A stretch of DNA of 64,000 nucleotides from Anthoceros angustus (lineage: Eukaryota; Streptophyta; Anthocerotopsida; Anthocerotales; Anthocerotaceae): assembly GCA_010909165.1 (NCBI GenBank), contig MU008162.1:992001-1056000 (forward strand). Reading direction: 5' to 3'. Below, piece after piece: positions 23,894 to 35,988 of the stretch (position 1 is the stretch's first letter; every line of letters begins with the position of its first letter). The notes below the pieces were generated by a model. It was given only the letters and a program-made list of their open reading frames with translations. It was not told the origin of the DNA and made no database searches. The translations under genes and the position numbers were made by a program.

Positions 23894-24513
23894 GATCTAG
23901 TCAGATTTTACAATGTATTGTTTAAAAAGAAATATTAGCATAAAACAAAATACGATCTAAAGCAATTTTTATAGGATGTGCATACTCCACATCTAGGCAA
24001 ATGCTAGTGTAGAATATGGCTCCTAGAGCCTTAAATGCATTGAGTTATGCAAGCAAATTGCGAGCAAATATACACCTCTAATACCCATCATGCAATAATT
24101 TTTGGGAGGAAATGGATGGGAGGTTGAGGTTGCAGCTAACGTGATGCTCATGAGTGGTAAAACAGTTGACACGGTGAAGGAAGGAACGCCATCGCAAAGA
24201 ATGTAAGCAACCCCTCGGGGATAAGGGTCAAATGGCTAGAGGCAATCGAACGCTGCGGATAGCAAGAAGTGAAAAGCAAGCAGACACTATGGCGACGGAA
24301 AACAAATGAGAGACTTCTACGGAAAACAAGGAAAAGAAAATCACGAAGTCCTAGGTTAGAAGAATAGGCTTCATCCATGGCTTTCCGTGAGCTGTGAATT
24401 TAGGATTGTCGACACTAATCGGTGGCTTGTGCCACAAGGCACAACTAGGCGATGAGGGCAGCACATCGAAAGTCGCAAACTTAAAATTGTCGAGCTTGAA
24501 GATCGGAGACTTA
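23894..24513 (-). mobile_element. Copia remnant copy D
   Basis: Bases 23894-24090 repeat the AT-rich flank and 24086-24522 repeat 18046-18480 of copy A, with losses at CTG/CAG sites. No open frame. Confidence 0.55.
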
Positions 24514-26002
24514 AGTCCCCACTCCTGCTCCTGGCGACAACCATCGCCGGAAAACCCTTCCCCATCCACACAGTTTCTCGGAAGTGGAAGTGCTGGGCTC
24601 CTCACGCTACTGCAGCTGAAGCCCATTTCCGCTCTTCGGTCTTCGTCCTCTGTATCCATCACCCAATAACTTGGGCTTGGCCTTGGCATGGGATTATTGC
24701 GGGCTTTAACACGTTTTCGAGTATCTACTTACTAGTCCCCCTTCAACCAGAGTTTGGGGGCTCGAGTTTGGTTGCACCTCAGGCCCTACATCAGGTGGCC
24801 TCAAGCTCCTAGATCTGCTTCTCTTCCGCTTGTTCGAACAAGCGACTGCACGTCGCACAGTGCGCGAAGGGCTGCGTCGGACGCCAAATGGTATGAGCTT
24901 ACGCTGGTAGGACGGACTCGTTGTGCGATGGATCTGTCTAGCCCGATCTCTATTCTTGCGGAAGTGGCCTGTGAGTCTGCTCAAAAGTGCAAGTCTTTGA
25001 GGTTATCTCGTTCTCATCTCCTTTGCGGAATCTGTTAAAGATCCAGGCCAAAGAAACATGATCAGCTCCTCCTGCCCCAGTTGTCCATATAGAACAAGTG
25101 CCTCCGAGCCCTTGCGCGGCATACCGGCATTCCATGTCACCACATTCTGTGTTCATGCTCTCAAAAGTTTGCCGTGCATGTTTCACCACATTTTGCATTC
25201 CCAGATATCAGGGCATTCCATGTCACCACATCCTTCGTGGCCATGCTGTCAAAAGCCTGTTCCGCAACTGCAGTTTGCCAAAATTCGCATACATGTCCAC
25301 CACGCAGGTGCCAACAAACAAGTCTAGAGGAATGTACTTTTCTGCCAGATTCCAAGCCAGCGGAAAATGCACAAGCGTGAAGGGCAGCTACGAAGACGTG
25401 AGCATCTGCCTTCCTCTTCACCTACACATCTCATGGTACAGATGTATGGCCTCCCGTGCTTAGCATCAACCCAAGCTGGTCAGACAGGTTGTTTAACCAC
25501 AGGATCTCGCCGTAACCCTTCCGCCGGAAGTAAGGCAAACGGGAGCTCTTCTCATCTCGTCTGTTGTCCACCACATGGTAGGGTCCAGAGCAAACTAGTC
25601 CCCACTCCTGCTCCTGGCGACAACCATCGCCGGAAAACCCTTCCCCATCCACACAGTTTCTCGAAGTGGAAGTGCTGGGCTCCTCACGCTACTGCAGCTG
25701 AAGCCCATTTCCGCTCTTCGGTCTTCGTCCTCTGTATCCATCACCCAATAACTTGGGCTTGGCCTTGCATGGGATTATTGCGGGCTTTAACACGTTTTCG
25801 AGTATCTACTTACTAGTCCCCCTTCAACCAGAGTTTGGGGGCTCGAGTTTGGTTGCACCTCAGGCCCTACATCAGGTGGCCTCAAGCTCCTAGAGCCTTA
25901 AATGCATTGAGTTATGCAAGCAAATTGCGAGCAAATATACACCTCTAATACCCATCATAATAAAATCAATTGCTCTAAGTGATTTTATTATGATTATAAA
26001 GC
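24514..26002. repeat. Composite of PPR-pseudogene and copia-flank pieces
   Basis: 24514-24979 repeats about 27377-27850; 24972-25043 repeats about 18780-18860; 25035-25894 repeats about 26812-27680; 25886-26011 repeats about 18970-19070. Minus-strand ADAHVFVAALHACAF and DVVTWNALISGNAKCGE at about 25160-25420 are PPR remnants. Confidence 0.65.
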
Positions 26003-26282
26003 ATTATTTATCTGTTTTAAATTTTACTTTTACATTAATCCAAACTATTTTACCACAATCTATATAGTTTTCATATTTCAGTCCCATGACGAAAATCCAT
26101 CCTTAGTGGACTTAAATAAAATTCTTCTTCTTCTTCTCATATCATTTTATGGGCGGTATGTTTTTCCATCCCAGGGCCTCATGATATTTCCCACCATGGA
26201 TGGCCACGGCGGGGACTTTGCCGGTCCCCGTTTCACATAACCGGTACATTTATTTTTATTGTACCCTTTAGGTGTATATAAT
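26003..26282. repeat. Second copy of the attcttctt-ending repeat
   Basis: Matches 23080-23356 closely. It joins the preceding AT-rich sequence at attatttat. Confidence 0.6.
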
Positions 26283-27551
26283 GGTCTCTCCTGGCCAAAG
26301 GCACATCACTATGTTACTCAGCAGTCCTCCTCTCTGAAAGTGCAGATGCCTGCCCTCCTGTAAGGAAGCAGAGCTTGCACAGGCCTTTAGGAGGCAAGCA
26401 CAAGTAACAGGGTGAGCGAGAATCAGGCCCTCCTGCTCCATTTGTCAATTCAGAACAAGCACCTCTTGGCCGAGCTGAGGCCTTCTTGCTCCATTGGTCC
26501 ATACACGACAAGCGCCCCCTGGCTGAATCCTTGCTCTGGATACCCAGCAATCAGGCCGTCCCATGACACCACATTCTTCATGTTCAAGCTGTCAAAAACC
26601 TGGCGTGCATGTTTCAGCTCACCACATTTTGCATACCCAGCGATCAGGGCATTCCACGTCACCACATCCTTTACGGCTAAGTTGTCAAAAACCCGCCGAG
26701 CATCTTTCAGCTCACCACATTTAGCATAGATGACCACCTGTATGTCATCCAGCAGTCAGTTAGTGCAGCTGCCTGCTCTTCTGTAAGGCACCAGTGCTTA
26801 CAAAGCCTTAAAGATCCAGGCCAAAGAAACATGATCAGCTCCTCCTGCCCCAGTTGTCCATATAGAACAAGTGCCTCACTCCGAGCCCTTGCGCGGCATA
26901 CCGGCATTCCATGTCACCACATTCTGTGTTCATGCTCTCAAAAGTTTGCCGTGCATGTTTCACCACATTTTGCATTCCCAGATATCAGGGCATTCCATGT
27001 CACCACATCCTTCGTGGCCATGCTGTCAAAAGCCTGTTCCGCAACTGCAGTTTGCCAAAATTCGCATACATGTCCACCACGCAGGTGCCAACAAACAAGT
27101 CTAGAGGAATGTACTTTTCTGCCAGATTCCAAGCCAGCGGAAAATGCACAAGCGTGAAGGGCAGCTACGAAGACGTGAGCATCTGCCTTCCCTCTTCACC
27201 TACACATCTCATGGTACAGATGTATGGCCTCCCGTGCTTAGCATCAACCCAAGCTGGCTCAGACAGGTTGTTTAACCACAGGATCTCGCCGTAACCCTTC
27301 CGCCGGAAGTAAGGCAAACGGGAGCTCTTCTCATCTCGTCTGTTGTCCACCACATGGTAGGGTCCAGAGCAAACTAGTCCCCACTCCTGCTCCTGGCGAC
27401 AACCATCGCCGGAAAACCCTTCCCCATCCACACAGTTTCTCGGAAGTGGAAGTGCTGGGCTCCTCACGCTACTGCAGCTGAAGCCCATTTCCGCTCTTCG
27501 GTCTTCGTCCTCTGTATCCATCACCCAATAACTTGGGCTTGGCCTTGGCAT
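26283..27551 (-). pseudogene. PPR pseudogene, paralogue of the intact PPR gene at 49.6-52.3 kb
   Basis: This is the fullest copy in the mosaic. Reading from an ATG at 27551, the N-terminal part contains [10 protein letters not shown], which aligns with LNRPAWVDAQ in the intact gene, preceded in both by a KSS/RSS-containing basic stretch. Downstream come HVFVAALHACAF, VVTWNALISG, YAKCGELKDARRVFDNL and VVSWDGLIAGYPEQG. The frame is broken many times and most of the repeat array is missing, so no PPR protein can be made. PPR proteins bind organelle RNA. The same pieces recur at 23.4, 25.0, 29.8 and 31.4 kb. Confidence 0.75.
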
Positions 27552-28066
27552 GGGATTATTGCGGGCTTTAACACGTTTTCGAGTATCTACTTACTAGTCC
27601 CCGCTTCAACCAGAGTTTGGGGGCTCGAGTTTGGTTGCACCTCAGGCCCTACATCAGGTGGCCTCAAGCTCCTAGATCTGCTTCTCTTCCGCTTGTTCGA
27701 ACAAGCGACTTGTGCTGCACGTCGCACAGTGCGCGAAGGGCTGCGTCGGACGCCAAAATGGTATGAGCTTACGCTGGTAGGACGGACTCGTTGTGCGATG
27801 GATCTGTCTAGCCCGATCTCTATTCTTGCGGAAGTGGCCTGTGAGTCTGTCGCTGGCTACGACCTGGGGAAGGGGAACGTTCAGTGTTGTTTAGGTCTTA
27901 GCTGGCTGGATTCGGGTTGATGGACTGGCAGCTGCGGGAGCATCGAGTTGGCTGGTCCACGCCGCGATGCTCGATGCTCTTGCAGCTCTCTGCCGATTTT
28001 GCTATCGCATTGGGCCGAGTCTGATGGTTCTCTTGCTGTGTTGTTGTGAAACGCGTCTTCGGGGGC
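27552..28066 (+). promoter_or_regulatory. Upstream region of the COPB2 gene
   Basis: No coding call. It contains the near-palindrome cttgttcgaacaagcg at about 27697-27712. Pieces recur at 24.74-24.98, 25.80-25.89 and 31.73-31.98 kb. It should hold the COPB2 promoter and leader if the 5' exons at 28.07 kb are in their true place. Confidence 0.35.
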
Positions 28067-28898
28067 CAGCCGCTTCGGCTTGAGATTAAGGTACACTCAC
28101 TCAATCGTGGAATTGACACTCCCTGAGACGTGCCAATTTTGTTGCTTTGCACCTCGAATCAAGCGTCTGAAGTATGGTTGCTGGTAAAACAGAGGAAGCT
28201 TGCGCAAAGGTCTGATCGAGTGAAATGTGTAGATCTACATCCGACAGAGCCATGGTGAGCACGGGCGTTCGAGGTTGGCTTCCATGCAATTCTTCGACAC
28301 AGCGGTGTGATCACACTGACTTTGGATGTTCGTTTTGGCAGGATTCTTGCCACGCTGTACACTGGCAGTGTGTACATTTGGAACTACCAGTCTCAGGTGC
28401 TGATTTCATGGTGTAGGTGAAGGTTTGTACTTTCGTTTGTGCGTGTCTTAGGTGCTCAGCGCAATGTGTGATGTTGTTGTCACAGACCTTGGCCAAGTCT
28501 TTCGAGGTCTGCGAACTTCCAGGTAAGCTTCAGATGCATTGCTAGCAACCTTGTCCAACTTGGTCTTGTGGGTCGAGGACCCTCCTGAGCCTTGTACTGT
28601 CCATATCGTTCATGTTGCGTACATAATTTTTGATTTTTGTGCTGTGGATTGAAACAGTGCGATCTGCGAAGTTCATCTCCGGAAGCAGTGGATCGTGGCG
28701 GGGCTGATGATATGTTCATCAGAGTGTATAATTACAACACGATGGACAAAGTTAAGGCTTTTGAAGCACATACAGACTATATCAGATGTGTGGCTGTGCA
28801 TCCTACTCTGCCATATGTGCTCTCTTCTTCAGATGATATGCTCATCAAGCTCTGGGATTGGGACAAAGGCTGGGCGTGCACTCAAATCTTTGAGGGTC
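28067..28898 (+). CDS. COPB2: Coatomer subunit beta-prime, 5' exons 1-4 and part of exon 5
   Basis: Exons 1-4 (28067-28090, 28193-28254, 28342-28396, 28486-28522) encode [46 protein letters not shown] and [12 protein letters not shown], the start of the first WD40 propeller. Exon 5 begins at 28656 but has two 1-base deletions and is cut at 28898 by a jump into a repeat. The initiator is missing: AG stands where ATG should precede CCG, which fits loss of one T, and no other in-frame ATG follows the upstream stop at 28022. COPB2 is a core subunit of the COPI coat, acting in Golgi-to-ER and intra-Golgi vesicle traffic. The 28498-28886 part is repeated at 35990-36378, where the gene continues intact. 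Confidence 0.85.
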
Positions 28899-31800
28899 TA
28901 AGCCCTTAGAATCGTCATAGCCCTCGTTAACCATAGTTTACGGGCTAAGCCGAGCCCGCTTCAAACCCCACGCGGGCCTAGTTTTTTTATCAATAACCCA
29001 TGGGTTAGGACCTTCTTTAGGATGAAAGCATTGCTCAAGGTTGAGGAGTTCCAAATGCCTGGCCTCCTACTTTTGTGATCAATATGTTTGGTTACAAAGT
29101 TTGCATATAACAATTACAAAGTTTAAATATAGAATTGGAGCGTGGCTTTCCAATGGTCGGTAGAAATGGCTATGTCGACCTCTCGGAAACATGGTCGGTT
29201 TAATTTGCGCGCCGGTCGGTGACACAGATGGCTAAGCATAAATATCATAAAACATGGCATATCATAGCCAGAAGAAGTTAAGAGCACGTGTTGTAGGTCA
29301 AGTGGCCTTCGTTTTATGTAGGTGTGGGATTACCAGACGAAAAGCTGTGTCCAGACTCTTGAGGGCCATACACACAATGTCTCAGCTGTTTGCTTCCATC
29401 CAGAGCTGCCAATTATCATTACAGGATCTGAAGATGGCACTGTTCGGATTTGGCATGCAACCACGTATAGGTCAGCCATGTGTTTTGCTTGGAAGAGGGT
29501 GGTCATTCTTATGTTTGCAGTCTGTTCATCTCATGTGTTTGTTGGCAGACTAGAGAACACCTTAAATTATGGTCTGGAGCGTTTGGGCTATTGGTTATCT
29601 GAAGGGTTCAAACAGGTGAGCACGCTGGAGCATGTGGTTTGTTTGTTTGTGGTTGGTTCCATTTCACGCTTGCTCCTTGTTTTTGCAGTCAGAGTTCCAC
29701 CTGACTTGGCATGTGCTATTGGCAGAGTTGCTGTTGGCTATGATGAGGGTACAATCATGGTGAAACTCGGTAGGGAAGAGCCTGTTGCCAGCATGGATGG
29801 AGGAGGCAAGCACAAGTAACAGGTGAGCGAGAATCAGGCCCTCCTGCTCCATTTGTCAATTCAGAACAAGCACCTCTTGGCCGAGCTGAGGCCTTCTTGC
29901 TCCATTGGTCCATACACGACAAGCGCCCCTGGCTGAATCCTTGCTCTGGATACCCAGCAATCAGGCCGTCCCATGACACCACATTCTTCATGTTCAAGCT
30001 GTCAAAACCTGGCGTGCATGTTTCAGCTCACCACATTTTGCATACCCAGCGATCAGGGCATTCCACGTCACCACATCCTTTACGGCTAAGTTGTCAAAAC
30101 CCGCCGAGCATCTTTCAGCTCACCACATTTAGCATAGATGACCACCTGTATGTCATCCAGCAGTCAGTTAGTGCAGCTGCCTGCTCTTCTGTAAGGCACC
30201 AGTGCTACAAAGCCTTAAAGATCCAGGCCAAAGAAACATGATCAGCTCCTCCTGCCCCAGTTGTCCATATCGTTCATGTTGCGTACATAATTTTTGATTT
30301 TTGTGCTGTGGATTGAAACAGTGCGATCTGCGGTTCATCTCCGGAAGCAGTGGATCGTGGCGGGGCTGATGATATGTTCATCAGAGTGTATAATTACAAC
30401 ACGATGGACAAAGTTAAGGCTTTTGAAGCACATACAGACTATATCAGATGTGGCTGTGCATCCTACTCTGCCATATGTGCTCTCTTCTTCAGATGATATG
30501 CTCATCAAGCTCTGGGATTGGGACAAAGGCTGGGCGTGCACTCAAATCTTTGAGGGTCACTCACATTATGTCATGTTGCCTTTAACCCAAAGGACACCAA
30601 CACTTTTGCCAGTGCATCTCTGGACAGGACTATTAAGGTAGATCTGTGATGTTTCCATACGTTGGTTTGGGAAGCGTCCTTGGTCCCTCCTCAGCCTTGT
30701 TCATCACAACACTTCATCTCTTTTCAGATCTGGAATTTGGGATCCCTCAACCTAATTTCACCCTGGAGGCACATGCAAAGGTGTGAACTGTGTCGACATT
30801 ACTTCACGGGTGGCGACAGGCCATATTTGATCACCGGCTCAGACGACCAGACAGCAAAGGTTTGTGCATGTTGAATAGCCGGGAATGCAGCTGTCTTATG
30901 ATTATGAGGCCCTCTGGTCGAATTCAAGTGGCCTTCGTTTTATGTAGGTGTGGGATTACCAGACGAAAAGCTGTGTCCAGACTCTTGAGGGCCATACACA
31001 CAATGTCTCAGCTGTTTGCTTCCATCCAGAGCTGCCAATTATCATTACAGGATCTGAAGATGGCACTGTTCGGATTTGGCATGCAACCACGTATAGGTCA
31101 GCCATGTGTTTTGCTTGGAAGAGGGTGGTCATTCTTATGTTTGCAGTCTGTTCATCTCATGGTACAGATGTATGGCCTCCCGTGCTTAGCATCAACCCAA
31201 GCTGGCTCAGACGACCAGACAGCAAAGGTTTGTGCATGTTGAATAGCCGGGAATGCAGCTGTCTTATGATTATGAGGCCCTCTGGTCGAATTCAAGTGGC
31301 CTTCGTTTTATGTAGGTGTGGGATTACCAGACGAAAAGCTGTGTCCAGACTCTTGAGGGCCATACACACAATGTCTCAGCTGTTTGCTTCCATCCAGAGC
31401 TGCCAATTATCATTACAGGATCTCGCCGTAACCCTTCCGCCGGAAGTAAGGCAAACGGGAGCTCTTCTCATCTCGTCTGTTGTCCACCACATGGTAGGGT
31501 CCAGAGCAAACTAGTCCCCACTCCTGCTCCTGGCGACAACCATCGCCGGAAAACCCTTCCCCATCCACACAGTTTCTCGGAAGTGGAAGTGCTGGGCTCC
31601 TCACGCTACTGCAGCTGAAGCCCATTTCCGCTCTTCGGTCTTCGTCCTCTGTATCCATCACCCAATAACTTGGGCTTGGCCTTGGCATGGGATTATTGCG
31701 GGCTTTAACACGTTTTCGAGTATCTACTTACTAGTCCCCGCTTCAACCAGAGTTTGGGGGCTCGAGTTTGGTTGCACCTCAGGCCCTACATCAGGTGGCC

Positions 31801-34800
31801 TCAAGCTCCTAGATCTGCTTCTCTTCCGCTTGTTCGAACAAGCGACTTGTGCTGCACGTCGCACAGTGCGCGAAGGGCTGCGTCGGACGCCAAAATGGTA
31901 TGAGCTTACGCTGGTAGGACGGACTCGTTGTGCGATGGATCTGTCTAGCCCGATCTCTATTCTTGCGGAAGTGGCCTTCGTTTTATGTAGGTGTGGGATT
32001 ACCAGACGAAAAGCTGTGTCCAGACTCTTGAGGGCCATACACACAATGTCTCAGCTGTTTGCTTCCATCCAGAGCTGCCAATTATCATTACAGGATCTGA
32101 AGATGGCACTGTTCGGATTTGGCATGCAACCACGTATAGGTCAGCCATGTGTTTTGCTTGGAAGAGGGTGGTCATTCTTATGTTTGCAGTCTGTTCATCT
32201 CATGTGTTTGTTGGCAGACTAGAGAACACCTTAAATTATGGTCTGGAGCGTTTGGGCTATTGGTTATCTGAAGGGTTCAAACAGGTGAGCACGCTGGAGC
32301 ATGTGGTTTGTTTGTTTGTGGTTGGTTCCATTTCACGCTTGCTCCTTGTTTTGCAGTCAGAGTTCCACCTGACTTGGCATGTGCTATTGGCAGAGTTGCT
32401 GTTGGCTATGATGAGGGTACAATCATGGTGAAACTCGGTAGGGAAGAGCCTGTTGCCAGCATGGATGGAGGAGGCAAGATCATATGGGCTAAGCTGGCAA
32501 ATTCAGACTGTCAACATCAAAGCAGTGGGAGCCGATTTTGCTATCGCATTGGGCCGAGTCTGATGGTTCTCTTGCTGTGTTGTTGTGAAACGCGTCTTCG
32601 GGGCCAGCCGCTTCGGCTTGAGATTAAGGTAGATCTGTGATGTTTCCATACGTTGGTTTGGGAAGCGTCCTTGGTCCCTCCTCAGCCTTGTTCATCACAA
32701 CACTTCATCTCTTTTCAGATCTGGAATTTGGGATCCCCGAACCTAATTTCACCCTGGAGGCACATGCAAAGGTGTGAACTGTGTCGACATTACTTCACGG
32801 GTGGCGACAGGCCATATTTGATCACCGGCTCAGACGACCAGACAGCAAAGGTTTGTGCATGTTGAATAGCCGGGAATGCAGCTGTCTTATGATTATGAGG
32901 CCCTCTGGTCGAATTCAAGTGGCCTTCGTTTTATGTAGGTGTGGGATTACCAGACGAAAAGCTGTGTCCAGACTCTTGAGGGCCATACACACAATGTCTC
33001 AGCTGTTTGCTTCCATCCAGAGCTGCCAATTATCATTACAGGATCTGAAGATGGCACTGTTCGGATTTGGCATGCAACCACGTATAGGTCAGCCATGTGT
33101 TTTGCTTGGAAGAGGGTGGTCATTCTTATGTTTGCAGTCTGTTCATCTCATGTGTTTGTTGGCAGACTAGAGAACACCTTAAATTATGGTCTGGAGCGTT
33201 TGGGCTATTGGTTATCTGAAGGGTTCAAACAGGTGAGCACGCTGGAGCATGTGGTTTGTTTGTTTGTGGTTGGTTCCATTTCACGCTTGCTCCTTGTTTT
33301 TGCAGTCAGAGTTCCACCTGACTTGGCATGTGCTATTGGCAGAGTTGCTGTTGGCTATGATGAGGGTACAATCATGGTGAAACTCGGTAGGGAAGAGCCT
33401 GTTGCCAGCATGGATGGAGGAGGCAAGATCATATGGGCTAAGCAGAAATTCAGACTGTCAACATCAAAGCAGTGGGAGCCGATTTTGAGGTTCCAACTGC
33501 TGCCTTAATGTGTCTCACGGCATTCTCAATTGTGGAGTCGGGAGGCCATGTTTCAATATCGTCCTGGCTCATGCAGGTCACAGATGGTGAGCACGCTGGA
33601 GCATGTGGTTTGTTTGTTTGTGGTTGGTTCCATTTCACGCTTGCTCCTTGTTTTGCAGTCAGAGTTCCACCTGACTTGGCATGTGCTATTGGCAGAGTTG
33701 CTGTTGGCTATGATGAGGGTACAATCATGGTGAAACTCGGTAGGGAAGAGCCTGTTGCCAGCATGGATGGAGGAGGCAAGATCATATGGGCTAAGCTGGC
33801 AAATTCAGACTGTCAACATCAAAGCAGTGGGAGCCGATTTTGAGGTTCCAACTGCTGCCTTAATGTGTGTCTCACGGCATTCTCAATTGTGGAGTCGGGA
33901 GGCCATGTTTCAATATCGTCCTGGCTCATGCAGGTCACAGATGGTGAGCGTCTGCCCCTGGCAGTGAAGGAGCTTGGGAGCTGTGATTTGTATCCCCAAG
34001 TAAGCGTTGTATTTCTCATGGAAATCAACTGAAATATGTCTAGGTTTGTTTGTTTCTCCTCATGCTTGTCACTTCTAGATCTGACACCATGTTCACCTGT
34101 TCTTTTCAGAGTTTGAAGCATAACCCCAATGGTAGATTTGTTGTGGTTTGTGGGGATGGAGAATACATCATTTACACTGCATTGGCCTGGAGAAATCGCT
34201 CGTTTGGGTCAGCGCTTGAGTTTGCATGGTCAAGTGAGGGTGAATATGCAGCCCGTGAGAGTACTTCCAAGATAAAGATTTTAGCAAGTCTTTTCAGGTA
34301 GGCTGGGAAGATGTACACTTTTTAATAGTACACTTTTTAACAACCCTCTTCACGGAGGTTAGTCAACAGGCCCCTGCTACTCTGTTGATTGTTCTCATTG
34401 TCTTGGTATTGATTTGCAGGAGAGGAAAGGCATCCGACCTACGTTTTCCGGAGGCATATATGGCGGTTCCTTGTTGGCAGTGCGATCTAATGAGTTTGTT
34501 TGCTTCTATGACTGGGCCGAGTGCAGATTAGTGCGGAGGATTGATGTCATAGTGAAGGTATTTAAAGACATTTTCCTGACTTCTGTAAGGTTGAATTGAA
34601 GCTTTGTCAGGAGGAGAGCTTTTGACTTTCATGGTGTAGGTGAAGGTTTGTACTTTCGTTTGTGCGTGTCTTAGGTGCTCAGCGCAATGTGTGATGTTTC
34701 CATACGTTGGTTTGGGAAGCGTCCTTGGTCCCTCCTCAGCCTTGTTCATCACAACACTTCATCTCTTTTCAGATCTGGAATTTGGGATCCCTAATTTCAC

Positions 34801-35988
34801 CCTGGAGGCACATGCAAAGGTGTGAACTGTGTCGACATTACTTCACGGGTGGCGACAGGCCATATTTGATCACCGGCTCAGACGACCAGACAGCAAAGGT
34901 TTGTGCATGTTGAATAGCCGGGAATGCAGCTGTCTTATGATTATGAGGCCCTCTGGTCGAATTCAAGTGGCCTTCGTTTTATGTAGGTGTGGGATTACCA
35001 GACGAAAAGCTGTGTCCAGACTCTTGAGGGCCATACACACAATGTCTCAGCTGTTTGCTTCCATCCAGAGCTGCCAATTATCATTACAGGATCTGAAGAT
35101 GGCACTGTTCGGATTTGGCATGCAACCACGTATAGGTCAGCCATGTGTTTTGCTTGGAAGAGGGTGGTCATTCTTATGTTTGCAGTCTGTTCATCTCATG
35201 TGTTTGTTGGCAGACTAGAGAACACCTTAAATTATGGTCTGGAGCGTTTGGGCTATTGGTTATCTGAAGGGTTCAAACAGGTGAGCACGCTGGAGCATGT
35301 GGTTTGTTTGTTTGTGGTTGGTTCCATTTCACGCTTGCTCCTTGTTTTGCAGTCAGAGTTCCACCTGACTTGGCATGTGCTATTGGCAGAGTTGCTGTTG
35401 GCTATGATGAGGGTACAATCATGGTGAAACTCGGTAGGGAAGAGCCTGTTGCCAGCATGGATGGAGGAGGCAAGATCATATGGGCTAAGCTGGCAAATTC
35501 AGACTGTCAACATCAAAGCAGTGGGAGCCGATTTTGAGGTTCCAACTGCTGCCTTAATGTGTGTCTCACGGCATTCTCAATTGTGGAGTCGGGAGGCCAT
35601 GTTTCAATATCGTCCTGGCTCATGCAGGTCACAGATGGTGAGCGTCTGCCCCTGGCAGTGAAGGAGCTTGGGAGCTGTGATTTGTATCCCCAAGTAAGCG
35701 TTGTATTTCTCATGGAAATCAACTGAAATATGTCTAGGTTTGTTTGTTTCTCCTCATGCTTGTCACTTCTAGATCTGACACCATGTTCACCTGTTCTTTT
35801 CAGAGTTTGAAGCATATAACCCCAATGGTAGATTTGTTGTGGTTTGTGGGGATGGAGAATACATCATTTACACTGCATTGGCCTGGAGAAATCGCCGTTT
35901 GGGTCAGCGCTTGAGTTTGCATGGTCAAGTGAGGGTGAATATGCAGCCCGTGAGAGTACTTCCAAGATAAAGATTTTAGCAAGTCTTT
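28890..35988. other. Mosaic block inside COPB2: shuffled copies of its exons with PPR and repeat pieces
   Basis: Segments in order: repeat 28890-29306 (as 22.6 kb); COPB2 exons 7-9 to 29810; PPR piece to 30270; COPB2 exons 5-7 to 31161; PPR scrap; exons 6-7 to 31423; PPR piece to 31977; exons 7-9 to 32540; exon 1 to 32631; exons 6-10 to 33592; exons 9-12 to 34638; intron 3 scrap; exons 6-11 to 35988. Exons in these copies carry frame-breaking indels that the copy at 36-40 kb lacks, for example gagcgtttgg for gagcgcgtttgg in exon 8. Each join lies on a word shared by both parents. None of these copies should be counted as a separate gene. Confidence 0.8.

Noticed and set aside
28890..35988. 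Several separate WD40 genes in tandem
   Set aside because: The copies are pieces of the same COPB2 exons and introns, joined in wrong order at short shared words, with frame-breaking indels. No copy has a full exon set or its own start.
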